Shown here: piece after piece, positions 1 through 8,476 of the stretch | How positions within the stretch are numbered: position 1 is the first letter of the stretch | Layout: every line of letters begins with the position of its first letter | Origin: Candidatus Poribacteria bacterium | GTDB lineage: Bacteria > Poribacteria > WGA-4E > GCA-2687025 | Direction of reading: 5' to 3' | Assembly (NCBI GenBank): GCA_028818695.1 | Contig: JAPPNK010000018.1 | Coordinates: 124,001 to 188,000, forward strand | Length of the DNA: 64,000 nt | Position numbers and translations under genes: made by a program | The notes under the pieces: generated by a model | What the model was told of the DNA's origin: nothing | The model's input: the letters and a program-made list of their open reading frames with translations, nothing else | Databases searched by the model: none

Positions 1-270
1 GGCGAAAGCAAAGCGGAGAACGGCAGCGAAGGCGGAGAAGAAAACGCCGACGCGGAAAACAGCGGCGAGAACGCCGAAAATAATGAAGAGGGCGGGAGCG
101 AAGAGCCCGCAAACGGAGACGGCGGAGAAGAAAACGCTAACGTGGAAAACGGCGGCGAGAACGCCGAAAATAATGAAGAGGGCGGGAGCGAAGAGTCCGC
201 AAACGGAGACGGCGGCGAAGAAAACGCCAGCGCGGAAAACAGCGGCGAAAACGCCGAAAATAAAGAAGAA
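1..270 (+). repeat. 90-bp tandem repeat encoding an acidic 30-residue unit
   Basis: The string AACGCCGAAAATAA recurs at 70, 160 and 250, exactly 90 bp apart. The intervening sequence is nearly identical, encoding units that contain ENAENNEEGGSEE. The array continues off the left edge, so the copy number is unknown. Confidence 0.85.
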
Positions 271-1068
271 GCCGATGACAGCGAAGCGGACAATGCCAAG
301 CAAGCGTCTGAACCGCCGACGCATCTCATCCCCATCAAATTTGGAGCGCATCCTTATCCGCAGCTCGCCCAAATAAAGCCTGCGGCGCAGAAGCGGCTGA
401 TGGAGACGCTCCGCGACAACCAAGCCGCGTGGCTCAGCGACGACCAGCTGCGTTACATTCTGGATGTGAAAGAGGAGGAGCCGGCGTCCGAAAATCAAGA
501 CCAAGAAGAGGGAGGCGGCGAGAATGCCGAGACCGAAAACGAAGAAGAAAAGCCGAACGACGAACAAAACGGCGCGCAAGAAACAACAGACGCCAATGAG
601 AACGAATCTGAAGAGGCAGACAACGAAGAAAACGGCGAAGACGCCGACAAAAACGAAGAAAACGGCGAAGACACTGATCAAAATGAAAGCGAAAAGGAAA
701 GCGGCGAAGCGGAAGGCGAAGAGAGCGGTGACGATGAAAAAGACGGCGAAGACGCCCAAGAAGAGAGCGAGAGCGGGCCGGAGCCGTTTACGCACCCCGA
801 TCTCGAAAAGATACGAGCCTACCATGTCAAGCTGATCGACACGCTGTGGCGCATATCGGAGGCGGTGGATAAACCGACCCCCGCCAAACCGCTCATCTAT
901 ACGGCATCGACGGAATTTCGGGCGCGAATCGAAAACCTCATCCGATTCGTGTACCAGCTGGAAGGGGACGCGCCGTGGATGCGCATCTCCGAGCTCAGCC
1001 TGACGAAGCACAACGAGGACGGACCGACGCTTCTCGTCCGAGTGACCGTCAAAGCGACCATCTTTTGA
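1..1068 (+). CDS. PilO/GspM-like pilus or secretion assembly protein, 5' truncated
   Basis: The frame is open from the first base, so the N-terminus lies outside the window; 355 residues are visible. The first ~95 residues and roughly residues 160-260 are extremely acidic (Glu, Asp, Asn, Gly) and look disordered; the first stretch is built of 30-residue tandem repeats. Two ordered blocks remain: about residues 100-158 and the last ~95 residues. The C-terminal block (short helix, then strands ending in LLVRVTVKATIF) looks like the ferredoxin-like C-terminal fold of PilO/GspM, inner-membrane components that help align the pilus or secretion machine under the secretin. The call rests mainly on position, directly before a PilP/GspC-like gene and a secretin. 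The acidic inserts are not normal for PilO. Function is inferred, not shown by a motif. Confidence 0.55.
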   Translation, partial: GESKAENGSEGGEENADAENSGENAENNEEGGSEEPANGDGGEENANVENGGENAENNEEGGSEESANGDGGEENASAENSGENAENKEEADDSEADNAKQASEPPTHLIPIKFGAHPYPQLAQIKPAAQKRLMETLRDNQAAWLSDDQLRYILDVKEEEPASENQDQEEGGGENAETENEEEKPNDEQNGAQETTDANENESEEADNEENGEDADKNEENGEDTDQNESEKESGEAEGEESGDDEKDGEDAQEESESGPEPFTHPDLEKIRAYHVKLIDTLWRISEAVDKPTPAKPLIYTASTEFRARIENLIRFVYQLEGDAPWMRISELSLTKHNEDGPTLLVRVTVKATIF

Positions 1069-1091
1069 AGACGACAACGAAGGAGCGACTC

Positions 1092-1781
1092 ATGAAACGA
1101 AGAACAGCGGTTGCGTTGTTTGCGCTGGCGGCGATAGCGGCTCCGCAGCTTTATGCAGACGAGCGCCCGCCGATGGACTATTACAACATTCTCTCCGAGA
1201 AAAATCTGTTCCGAAAGCTGGGCTGGAGGCCGCCCGACAACCGCCCGCGCTACAATTTGGTCATGACAGCAATAGCAGAAGAAGAGGTTGAGCTCAGCGA
1301 TGAAGAGGTTGAGCTCAGCGAAGAAGAGCAGTTTCTGCTGACGCTCTACGGGGAAGAACCGGAAATGCCGCCCGCTGAGTTTGAAGCGGCGCCGCGCAAG
1401 AGCTACGCCATGATCCAGCGGCAAGGCGGCTCCCTTCATACGGTGGAAGAAGGCGGCGAGTTTGAAGGCATGACGCTGACCTTCATCGGCGAGGGGCAGG
1501 TCACCATCGTCAACGGCGGGGGTGAAGAGACCAACTTGCGGCTTCCGACCGCCTCCGGCGCCAGCGGCGGCAGTTCTGGCAGCAGCGGCAGCTCGCGCAG
1601 CCGAGCGCAAGTCTCCTCCGGTCCCAGCGAGAGAAGCGGCCGCGGCGGATACCCAGAGGGCATGCCTGCCGATATGCGCGAGCGGATGGAGCGGCTGCGC
1701 AACGCCAGCCCCGAAGAGCGCGCCGAAATCATTCGGGAATTCCGCGGCGGCCGCGGCGGTCGAAGAGGCGGCAGAGATTGA
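1092..1781 (+). CDS. PilP/GspC-like periplasmic protein with RG-rich tail
   Basis: A 229-residue protein with an N-terminal signal peptide (MKRRTAVALFALAAIAAPQLYA). The start is the ATG at 1092, with GAAGGAG just upstream; an in-frame start at 975 would add a non-signal extension inside the previous gene. The mature protein begins with YYNILSEKNLFRKLGW, the short conserved entry motif common in GspC and PilP proteins, which bridge the inner-membrane assembly to the secretin. Around residues 95-155 is a small beta domain (YAMIQRQGG through the GGGEETNLRL strand). The last ~75 residues are Ser/Gly-rich and then Arg/Gly-rich, ending RGGRGGRRGGRD, which is not typical. It lies 23 bp after the PilO-like gene and ~100 bp before the secretin, so the three genes probably form one assembly operon. 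Confidence 0.6.
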   Translation: MKRRTAVALFALAAIAAPQLYADERPPMDYYNILSEKNLFRKLGWRPPDNRPRYNLVMTAIAEEEVELSDEEVELSEEEQFLLTLYGEEPEMPPAEFEAAPRKSYAMIQRQGGSLHTVEEGGEFEGMTLTFIGEGQVTIVNGGGEETNLRLPTASGASGGSSGSSGSSRSRAQVSSGPSERSGRGGYPEGMPADMRERMERLRNASPEERAEIIREFRGGRGGRRGGRD

Positions 1782-1901
1782 AAAAACGCGGTTTGATTAA
1801 ACCTAAAAGCCTGTTTTGGCATCTAATACGCTGGAGCGTAAAACGCATGTTGCCAGCGGCGCCATCAGAAAGTTGAAAACGTGAAACCATTGAGGATGCG
1901 C

Positions 1902-4865
1902 ATGTTCACCCGTAGTTATCGCCGCCTGATCGTATTTGCCGTCGTGTGCTTTGCGGCGCTTCCCGCCGTCTTGAACGCCCAGCAATCGGGCATGCAGGTC
2001 ACCGAGCGCGGCGACGACGGAAAAGCGGACAAAATCACCCTAGACTTCGTCAACATCGAACTGAAGGATCTGATCCAGTTTATTCAGCGTGAAACCGACC
2101 TGACCATCATCTCAACCGAACGGGACATACAGGGCAAAAAGCTGTCGCTTGTCAACCTGAAAAATGTGACGATTGAAGAGGCGATGGAAAAGATCAAAAC
2201 TGGTTTGATGCAGTTTGATCTGACGACGATTCATACCGACTCCACGCTTCTCATCACGACCGTGCAAAAGGCGGTCAGGATGAAGGTTCCCGTCTCCTAC
2301 GGCGCCGACCCTGAATCGATACCCGACTCCGACCAGGTTATCACGCATGTGATCCCCCTGAAGCACCTGAGCGCGGACGAGATCTCCGGCAAAATCTCTC
2401 CGCTGAAGTCAGACGCCGGCGTTCTGTTTGGCGACCGCGAATCGAACACGATCGTCATCACGGGCATCGCCTCCAACATCCGGCGCATTGCGACCTTCCT
2501 GGCGCAGATTGATGTCGCCAGCATGGACATACAGCTGTTTGAGACCGAGGTGATTCAGATCAACAACACCGAGGTGGACGAGATTGAGGACGCGCTTGAA
2601 GACCTGTTCGGCAGGTCGGGCGACACCGCGCGATGGTTCTACTCGGACACAGGCGGCTCGGCGGCGTCGGCGGGGCTGGCGGTGTTCATCACCAGCAACG
2701 ACGAAACGAACCAGCTCATCGTTCGCGCGACAAAAGAAAACATGGATTATGTTAAGGAGCTGGTCGCCAAGATGGATGTCGCGCCGTCGCTCCAGACCGA
2801 AGTGCGCGTCTTCCCGTTGAAATACGCGAACGCCAGCGATGTGGTGGATATTTTGGAAGATGTGCTGGAAGGCTCCTCCTCAAGCAGCCGAAGCAGCAGC
2901 CGATACTACTACTCCTCATGGTATGACCGAAGCCGCAGCAGCGACTCACAAGGGATCGCGGGCGAGATTCAATACGCCGCAGACGAGAGGCGCAACGCGG
3001 TCGTCATTTCCTCCGACCCCAGCAACTGGTCGATCATTGAAACGCTCATCAACGAGCTGGACATACAGGACGATCCTGGGAAGGAGCTCGAAGTCTTCGT
3101 GTTGAAAAACGCCAACGCCGAGGCTCTGGTCGAAAACATTCAGGAGCTGATCGACGGACAGGACGACGACGACCGAGACCGCTACCGGTACTGGTGGTAT
3201 GACGACTACGATCAGGGAGACGACGATTCAGGCGCCGGCTTTGGACTTCAAGGCGGAGTGAATCTGACGGCGGTCACGCGCCTGAACGCGATCGTCGCGG
3301 CGACCTCGTCCAAGAACTTAGAGGTGCTGAGAAACCTGATTGACCGCATGGATGTGAGCATGCCTGAGCAGGAATGGGGAACGCGCATCTTTCCGCTGCA
3401 TTACGCGGACGCGACGAAGATCGCCGAGGTGCTGAACTCCGTTTATCAAGGCGGGGGGCAGCAGGGCGGACGAAGCAGCGGCGGCTTTTTCTCCTTTTTA
3501 GAATCGGTGCGAAGCCGCAACCAGGGCAACACCGCGCAAGGCTCGCTCGCCGGCAACGTCGTCGCGGCGGCGTATCCGACGACCAACTCGATCATCATCT
3601 CAACGGGAACGGCGCGCAACTTCCAGCTCATTGAAGAGTTTATCAAGGAGCTGGATGTGCCGACGCCCGAAGGGCAGCGCGAAATCACGCGCGTTTTCAA
3701 CCTTGAATACTCGGACGCGACGCAGCTGGAGCCGCTCCTGACACAAATATGGAGCAGCAGCTCGCAAAACCAGGGCGGCGGGGGCGGCTTTCCGTTCTTC
3801 GGCGGGTTTGGACGCTTCTCGCAACCCGCCCCTGAACAGAATACGGACATCAACAGCCTCATTGACAAGGTGAGCCTCTTCGCCGACGAGCAGACGAATT
3901 CGCTGGTCGTCACAACCCGCTTCCGCTACATTGAGGATATTGAGAAGATCGTCCGCGAGTTGGACATCGTTCGCGGGCAGGTCTGGATCGAGATTGAAAT
4001 CCTAGAACTGACGCTGGACGACACAATGAAGATGGGCATTGAGCTGGAGCTGATGGAGAGGCGGCTCTTTGGAACGGACGCCTTCGGCAAAAACCGAGAG
4101 CCAGGCTCCAACCCGCTCACCGGCGAGTTCAGTTCGTCGCTCAATCTGAATCAGGAGATCACCGGCTTTTCCGTCCAGGCGGCGACGAACGAGTATCTGG
4201 GCTTTCTCCATACGCTCATGCGCAGCAACAAGGTCAGGACGCTCTCCTCGCCTAGGTTCATGGTGCGCGACAACCAGACCGCCACCTTCGTGAGCGGGCG
4301 CGACATTCCGTATCTGCAGAGCGCGCGCACCTCCGACCTGCTGGAAGGCCAGATCTTCGACTTTGACTTCCTGCAGGACATCGGCATCAACATCAATATC
4401 ACGCCTCGCATCGCCCGCATCACCGCTGGCGAACGCGGCAAGCGCACCATCGGCTTGCAGATTGATCAGATCACCGCGAGCAACTTCATTGAGTTCACCA
4501 ACTTCAACGCGCCGCTGACCGAAGAAAGCACCGTCTCCACCTTCATTGACGCGGAGGACGGGCAGCAGATCGTCATCGGAGGCTTGAAGAAGCGGAAACA
4601 GCAAGAGGTTGAGGAAAAGGTGCCGGTTCTGGGCGACCTGCCGCTTATCGGGGCGCTCTTCCGCCGGACGGAGAATGTTGCGCAGGACTCGGAAGTCGTC
4701 ATCGTCATCACGCCGCATATCGTCGACATCAACAACGCCGAGGACAAGGCGCGCATTCAGGACATACAGTATGAGCAGTTCGACTCTCATGAGGGCGTCC
4801 TGAAGCCGCGCGGCGAAGACGCGGAACCGATGTCTGAAGAAACAGAAGCGCCGATGAGCGAATAA
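1902..4865 (+). CDS. Secretin (PilQ/GspD family)
   Basis: Outer-membrane secretin that forms the gated ring for a type IV pilus or type II secretion system. I take the ATG at 1902 (GAGG six bases upstream, then an Arg-rich signal peptide ending near AVLNA); an in-frame GTG at 1881 is possible. Residues ~45-120 are an N0/STN-like domain (FVNIELKDLIQFIQRE). They are followed by an unusually long series of N1-type domains to about residue 690, where two to four are usual. The C-terminal secretin core (~693-953) has the FMVRDNQTATFVSG block and the hallmark VPVLGDLPLIGALF. Low-complexity Ser/Tyr/Arg and Asp/Tyr/Trp loops interrupt the N-domains (DNA ~2875-2946 and ~3163-3231). At 987 residues it is longer than most GspD (~650) or PilQ (~700). 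Pilus or secretion cannot be decided here. Confidence 0.9.
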   Translation: MFTRSYRRLIVFAVVCFAALPAVLNAQQSGMQVTERGDDGKADKITLDFVNIELKDLIQFIQRETDLTIISTERDIQGKKLSLVNLKNVTIEEAMEKIKTGLMQFDLTTIHTDSTLLITTVQKAVRMKVPVSYGADPESIPDSDQVITHVIPLKHLSADEISGKISPLKSDAGVLFGDRESNTIVITGIASNIRRIATFLAQIDVASMDIQLFETEVIQINNTEVDEIEDALEDLFGRSGDTARWFYSDTGGSAASAGLAVFITSNDETNQLIVRATKENMDYVKELVAKMDVAPSLQTEVRVFPLKYANASDVVDILEDVLEGSSSSSRSSSRYYYSSWYDRSRSSDSQGIAGEIQYAADERRNAVVISSDPSNWSIIETLINELDIQDDPGKELEVFVLKNANAEALVENIQELIDGQDDDDRDRYRYWWYDDYDQGDDDSGAGFGLQGGVNLTAVTRLNAIVAATSSKNLEVLRNLIDRMDVSMPEQEWGTRIFPLHYADATKIAEVLNSVYQGGGQQGGRSSGGFFSFLESVRSRNQGNTAQGSLAGNVVAAAYPTTNSIIISTGTARNFQLIEEFIKELDVPTPEGQREITRVFNLEYSDATQLEPLLTQIWSSSSQNQGGGGGFPFFGGFGRFSQPAPEQNTDINSLIDKVSLFADEQTNSLVVTTRFRYIEDIEKIVRELDIVRGQVWIEIEILELTLDDTMKMGIELELMERRLFGTDAFGKNREPGSNPLTGEFSSSLNLNQEITGFSVQAATNEYLGFLHTLMRSNKVRTLSSPRFMVRDNQTATFVSGRDIPYLQSARTSDLLEGQIFDFDFLQDIGININITPRIARITAGERGKRTIGLQIDQITASNFIEFTNFNAPLTEESTVSTFIDAEDGQQIVIGGLKKRKQQEVEEKVPVLGDLPLIGALFRRTENVAQDSEVVIVITPHIVDINNAEDKARIQDIQYEQFDSHEGVLKPRGEDAEPMSEETEAPMSE

Positions 4866-4867
4866 GC

Positions 4868-6019
4868 ATGCGTTTAGCTTTGACAGGCAAGCGGAGCGAC
4901 CATCTGAAAATCGGAGTCGCCGCTGCCGGCAGAGGCGACCTAGAAACCGTCCGCGAGATCGCGCGCGTCAAGCCCGAATGGATACGGCGCATCGGTTCGC
5001 ACGGGCGAACGATGCTCTGGGAGGCGGCTTGGCGCGGCAAGCTGCCTGTCGTTCAGTTTCTCGCGCAGGCGGGCGCCGACATCAACGCGCATGGATGCCA
5101 TTACACTCCCCACCGCATCGAGATCAGCCCCGTCTGCGCGGCGCTGCATGCCCGGCGGACGGAGACGGCGGAGTGGATGTTGAAAAACGGCGCCGTTTAC
5201 GACCTTTACGCCGCCGCGTATCTGGGCGACCTGCCCGCTCTTTCGCGTATGCTGGACGAGAATCCGTCTCAAATTCGAGAGGGCTGTCCGCAAATTGAGG
5301 AGATTGCTCAACCGGACGGCTCATGGGCATCCTCTCCCGCGCCCGCCCCTTGGGCGACTCCTTTAATGTACGCTGTTTGCGGTCAGCAGCTGGAGGCGGT
5401 ACGGCTGCTGATTGGGCGCGGGGCGGACGCCGTTCAGCACAGCAAGGAGCTGATGGGCGATGTCCGAGAGCATACGGAAATCGCGCGCGCGTTGATTGAA
5501 GCGGGCGCGAATCCGCATGACGCGCCGACGCCGATTTCAGACAAAGACGGCGTCGGCAAGCTGCTGGCGGAATACGGCGTTCAGCCAGACCCGAACCTGC
5601 CTGCGCATTGGGGCTGGCCGCCGATTGTGTATTACAGCCGAGGCGACAAAGGCGAAAACCCGCAGCGCATCTTGGAGCTGATTGCGGCGGGCGCCGACGT
5701 GAACGCGCGCAACCGCAAAGGCAAGACGGCTCTCCATGCGGCGGCGAAGGCTGGCTTCTCCAAAACGATGGCGGCGCTCATTGCGCATGGGGCGGATCTG
5801 AACGCGCGGGACGAGAAGGGGGAAACGCCGCTGTTCGATGCGGCGCGCTCCACGATACGCAAGACGGAGAAAAAAATCGCCGCCGTTGAGACGCTTTTGG
5901 GGGCGGGGGCGGACGCCTCCGCTGTCAACAAGAAGGGCGAAACTCCGCTAACCATCGCCCAGCGCTCCCGCCTCGAAGGCTCCGACAAGATCGCCCGCCT
6001 TTTAAAAGACGCCCTTTAA
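4868..6019 (+). CDS. Ankyrin-repeat protein
   Basis: 383 residues, starting two bases after the secretin stop, so it is probably translated with it. Ankyrin repeats are visible as GRTMLWEAAWRGKLPVVQFL, the AGADINAH turn, LMYAVCGQQLEAVRLLIGRG and a clear C-terminal run (AGADVNARNRKGKTALHAAA, HGADLNARDEKGETPL, AGADASAVNKKGETPL). There are about eight or nine units; the middle ones are degenerate. I see no signal peptide or membrane segment, so the protein is probably cytoplasmic. Ankyrin stacks are protein-binding scaffolds; the partner cannot be predicted. It is followed by a strong bidirectional terminator. Confidence 0.85.
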   Translation: MRLALTGKRSDHLKIGVAAAGRGDLETVREIARVKPEWIRRIGSHGRTMLWEAAWRGKLPVVQFLAQAGADINAHGCHYTPHRIEISPVCAALHARRTETAEWMLKNGAVYDLYAAAYLGDLPALSRMLDENPSQIREGCPQIEEIAQPDGSWASSPAPAPWATPLMYAVCGQQLEAVRLLIGRGADAVQHSKELMGDVREHTEIARALIEAGANPHDAPTPISDKDGVGKLLAEYGVQPDPNLPAHWGWPPIVYYSRGDKGENPQRILELIAAGADVNARNRKGKTALHAAAKAGFSKTMAALIAHGADLNARDEKGETPLFDAARSTIRKTEKKIAAVETLLGAGADASAVNKKGETPLTIAQRSRLEGSDKIARLLKDAL

Positions 6020-6110
6020 GGCTCCCGCCATTGACAGATCGCAGTTCCCCAAAACCCGACCTCATGCATAAAGTTTGGACATTTGAACGAATGATCGCTC
6101 TATTTATGGG

Positions 6111-6156
6111 AAAAAGGCACCGCCAACCAGGCCGTCATTCCCGCGCGAGCGGGAAT
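6111..6156. repeat. Intergenic hairpin repeat, copy 1
   Basis: Perfect palindrome ATTCCCGC-GCGA-GCGGGAAT at 6137-6156, preceded by AAGGCACCGCCAACCAG. Nearly the same left flank and core recur at 31053-31098, and the same core at 26263-26282. The rest of the 302-bp gap between the ankyrin gene and groEL (6020-6321) holds the terminator and nothing else I can recognise. Confidence 0.6.
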
Positions 6157-6256
6157 CCAGAGGCGCCGCAGAAACCGTCTGCGTTCGCCCAGGCGAATGT
6201 CCCAACTAAAGCGGTAAGGTCAACAAACAGCTTGACAATCCCAACGATCATTAAAC

Positions 6257-6298
6257 AAAACCCCGCGCGGAGGGATGACGCCTGCGCGCGGGGTTTTT
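6257..6298. terminator. Bidirectional rho-independent terminator
   Basis: A 9-bp GC stem, CCCCGCGCG (6261-6269) with CGCGCGGGG (6285-6293), is flanked by AAAA on the left and TTTTT on the right. It can therefore stop the ankyrin/secretin transcript on the + strand and groEL on the - strand, which ends 24 bp away. Confidence 0.9.
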
Positions 6299-6321
6299 GT
6301 GTGGGAGTTTGAGACGCGGGT

Positions 6322-7950
6322 TTAGTACATGTCGCCGCCGGGCATCGGCGCGGGTGGATCCTTTTCAGGAATCTCCGCAACCAGCGCTTCGGTCGTCAAC
6401 ATCAAGCCCGCGATGCTCGCCGATTTTTCCAGCGCGATGCGCGTTGTCTTCGCCGGGTCGATGACGCCGAACTCAAACAGGTCGCCGTACTCTTCGCGCC
6501 GTCCGTCGTAGCCGTAGTTCGGGCTGTCCGATTTTCGGATAGCGTCCACAATGAGCGAATCTTCCAGACCGGCGTTCCGCACGATCTGCCGCAGAGGCTC
6601 TTCAAGAGCTCGGCGCACGATGTCGACGCCGACCGCTTCGTCCTCGTCGCTCGTTTCAATGCCGTCCAGCGCCGCCTGCGCGCGGATGTAGGCGACGCCG
6701 CCGCCGGGAACCATGCCCTCTTCAACCGCCGCGCGCGCCGCATGCATCGCGTCCTCAATGAGCGCCTTTTTGTTCTTCATCTCCACCTCGGTGGCAGCCC
6801 CGACATTGATGACGGCGACCCCGCCCGACAGCTTCGCAAGCCGCTCCTGCAGCTTTTCGCGGTCGTAGTCGGAGGTGGTGTCTTCGATCTGAGACCGAAT
6901 CTGGTTGATGCGGCCGGCGATCGCTTCCTGCGAACCGGCGCCTTCGATGATCGTCGTGTTGTCCTTATCGATGACGACCCGCTTGGCGCGTCCGATGAAC
7001 TCCGACGCGGCGCCGATCGTTTCCAACTTGACGCCCAGCTCCTCGGACACAACGCGCCCGTTCGTCAAAATGGAGATGTCTTCCAGCATCGCTTTACGGC
7101 GGTCGCCGTATCCGGGCGCCTTCACAGCGGCGGCTTTGATGAGACCGCGCAGCTTGTTCAGCACCAGCGTTGCCAGAGCTTCGCCTTCCACATCTTCGGC
7201 GATGATCAGAACGCTGCCGCCCGCCTGGGAGATGTCGTTCAGAATGAGCATCAGGTCTTTGACCGCCGAGATCTTCTTCTCGTGGATTAAAATGAACGGA
7301 TCTTCCAGCTCCACCTCCATGCGCTCCGAATCGGTCACGAAGTAGGGGGAGAGGTAGCCGCGGTCAAACTGCATCCCTTCGACCACTTCCACTTCCGTTT
7401 CCAGCCCTTTCGCCTCTTCGACGGTGATGACGCCGTCCTTGCCGACCTTTTCCATCGCTTCGGCAATGAACTCGCCGATTTCGGCGTCGTTGTTGGCGGA
7501 GATGGACGCGACCTGCGCGATCTGCTCATGGCTTTCGTGCGGCACGCTCGAGTTCGCAAGCTCCGCCACAATCGCGCCGACCGCTTTGTCGACGCCGCGC
7601 TTCAGGCTCATCGGGTTGCGCCCCGCGGTGACGTTTTTCAGCCCTTCGCGGTAGATCGCCTGCGCCAGAACCGTCGCGGTGGTTGTGCCGTCGCCCACTT
7701 CGTCGCTCGTTTTGGAGGCGACCTCTTTGATCATCTGCGCGCCCATGTCCTCATAGGCGTCTTCCAGCTCAATCTCTTTGGCGACCGTGACGCCGTCTTT
7801 GGTGACGGTCGGGGCGCCGAATTTTTTGTCAAGAACGACGTTGCGTCCTTTGGGTCCCATGGTGACGCGCACGGCGTTGGCGAGAGTGTCCACTCCCCGC
7901 TTGATCGCGGCGCGCGCTTCTTCGTTGAACGACAGCTGCTTTGCAGGCAT
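6322..7950 (-). CDS. groL: Chaperonin GroEL (60 kDa, Hsp60)
   Basis: 542 residues, full length for GroEL. The protein forms the ATP-driven double-ring folding chamber in the cytoplasm with GroES as lid. The N-terminus ([20 protein letters not shown]), the ATP-binding [14 protein letters not shown] and the C-terminal equatorial block ([15 protein letters not shown]) are all intact. The tail is short (PMPGGDMY) rather than the long GGM repeat of enterobacterial GroEL. A good ribosome site (AAGGAGAC) precedes the start. It lies 11 bp downstream of groES, and both are probably controlled by the CIRCE-like site ahead of groES. Confidence 0.98.
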   Translation of the reverse strand: MPAKQLSFNEEARAAIKRGVDTLANAVRVTMGPKGRNVVLDKKFGAPTVTKDGVTVAKEIELEDAYEDMGAQMIKEVASKTSDEVGDGTTTATVLAQAIYREGLKNVTAGRNPMSLKRGVDKAVGAIVAELANSSVPHESHEQIAQVASISANNDAEIGEFIAEAMEKVGKDGVITVEEAKGLETEVEVVEGMQFDRGYLSPYFVTDSERMEVELEDPFILIHEKKISAVKDLMLILNDISQAGGSVLIIAEDVEGEALATLVLNKLRGLIKAAAVKAPGYGDRRKAMLEDISILTNGRVVSEELGVKLETIGAASEFIGRAKRVVIDKDNTTIIEGAGSQEAIAGRINQIRSQIEDTTSDYDREKLQERLAKLSGGVAVINVGAATEVEMKNKKALIEDAMHAARAAVEEGMVPGGGVAYIRAQAALDGIETSDEDEAVGVDIVRRALEEPLRQIVRNAGLEDSLIVDAIRKSDSPNYGYDGRREEYGDLFEFGVIDPAKTTRIALEKSASIAGLMLTTEALVAEIPEKDPPAPMPGGDMY

Positions 7951-7961
7951 CGTGAGTCTCC

Positions 7962-8252
7962 TTACTCGATGATTTTTGCGAGAATGTCGTCTTCGCGCAG
8001 GATCAGATAATCCTCGTCTTCAACGGTGATCTCCGTCCCTGCGTACTTGCCAAAAAGAACCGTGTCGCCCACCGCGACATCGGGCGCCTGACGCTCGCCG
8101 CTGTCAAGCGTCTTGCCCTCGCCGACCGCGACCACCGTTCCCTGTTGCGGCTTCTCTTTAGCCGTGTCGGGAATGATGATGCCGCCGATCTTCTGCTCTT
8201 CCTCTTCAATCCTCTGAACGAGGATACGGTCGTAAAGTGGCGTGATGGCCAT
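7962..8252 (-). CDS. groS: Co-chaperonin GroES (10 kDa)
   Basis: 96 residues from the ATG at 8252, which has AGGAAGG seven bases upstream; a longer in-frame start at 8273 would add seven residues and lacks that site. GroES forms the heptameric lid of GroEL. Diagnostic blocks are [34 protein letters not shown] in the mobile loop region, and [11 protein letters not shown] near the C-terminus. It is first in the groES-groEL operon. Confidence 0.97.
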   Translation of the reverse strand: MAITPLYDRILVQRIEEEEQKIGGIIIPDTAKEKPQQGTVVAVGEGKTLDSGERQAPDVAVGDTVLFGKYAGTEITVEDEDYLILREDDILAKIIE

Positions 8253-8312
8253 ATCCGCCCTTCCTATCGCCAATTGGCCTAAGTTGCGTGTTCCTTGAAG
8301 GACGACTCTCTA

Positions 8313-8339
8313 TTAGCAAACAAGGCGCCAAGCTGCTAA
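8313..8339 (-). promoter_or_regulatory. Degenerate CIRCE (HrcA operator) upstream of groES
   Basis: TTAGCAAAC-N9-AGCTGCTAA has the exact 9-9-9 layout of CIRCE (TTAGCACTC-N9-GAGTGCTAA). The outer six bases of each half are intact and the inner three mostly changed. It lies ~60 bp before the groES start. A possible -35 TTGACG at 8393-8398 has only a poor -10 (TTCTTA). Confidence 0.6.
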
Positions 8340-8417
8340 AACGCATGAACCCGCATGAAGACAGGGTTTTAAGAATGTCCAAAAATAAAGCGCGTCAAAA
8401 TGGCGCGTATGGAGGGT

Positions 8418-8443
8418 CAATATGACGCATACGGGTCATATTG
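8418..8443. promoter_or_regulatory. 26-bp palindrome, operator-like, between groES and the epimerase
   Basis: Perfect 9-bp arms, CAATATGAC (8418-8426) and GTCATATTG (8435-8443), separated by 8 bases. The decamer TGGCGCGTAT flanks it as a direct repeat at 8401 and 8442. It lacks a T-tract, so it looks more like a protein-binding site than a terminator, although it also sits just past the epimerase stop. Confidence 0.4.
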
Positions 8444-8476
8444 GCGCGTATGCTTACTCTTTATATCGGCGCGCGC

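Noticed and set aside
4002-4790. 262-residue - strand frame inside the secretin gene
   Set aside because: Antisense shadow of the conserved secretin core; no start context and no domain.
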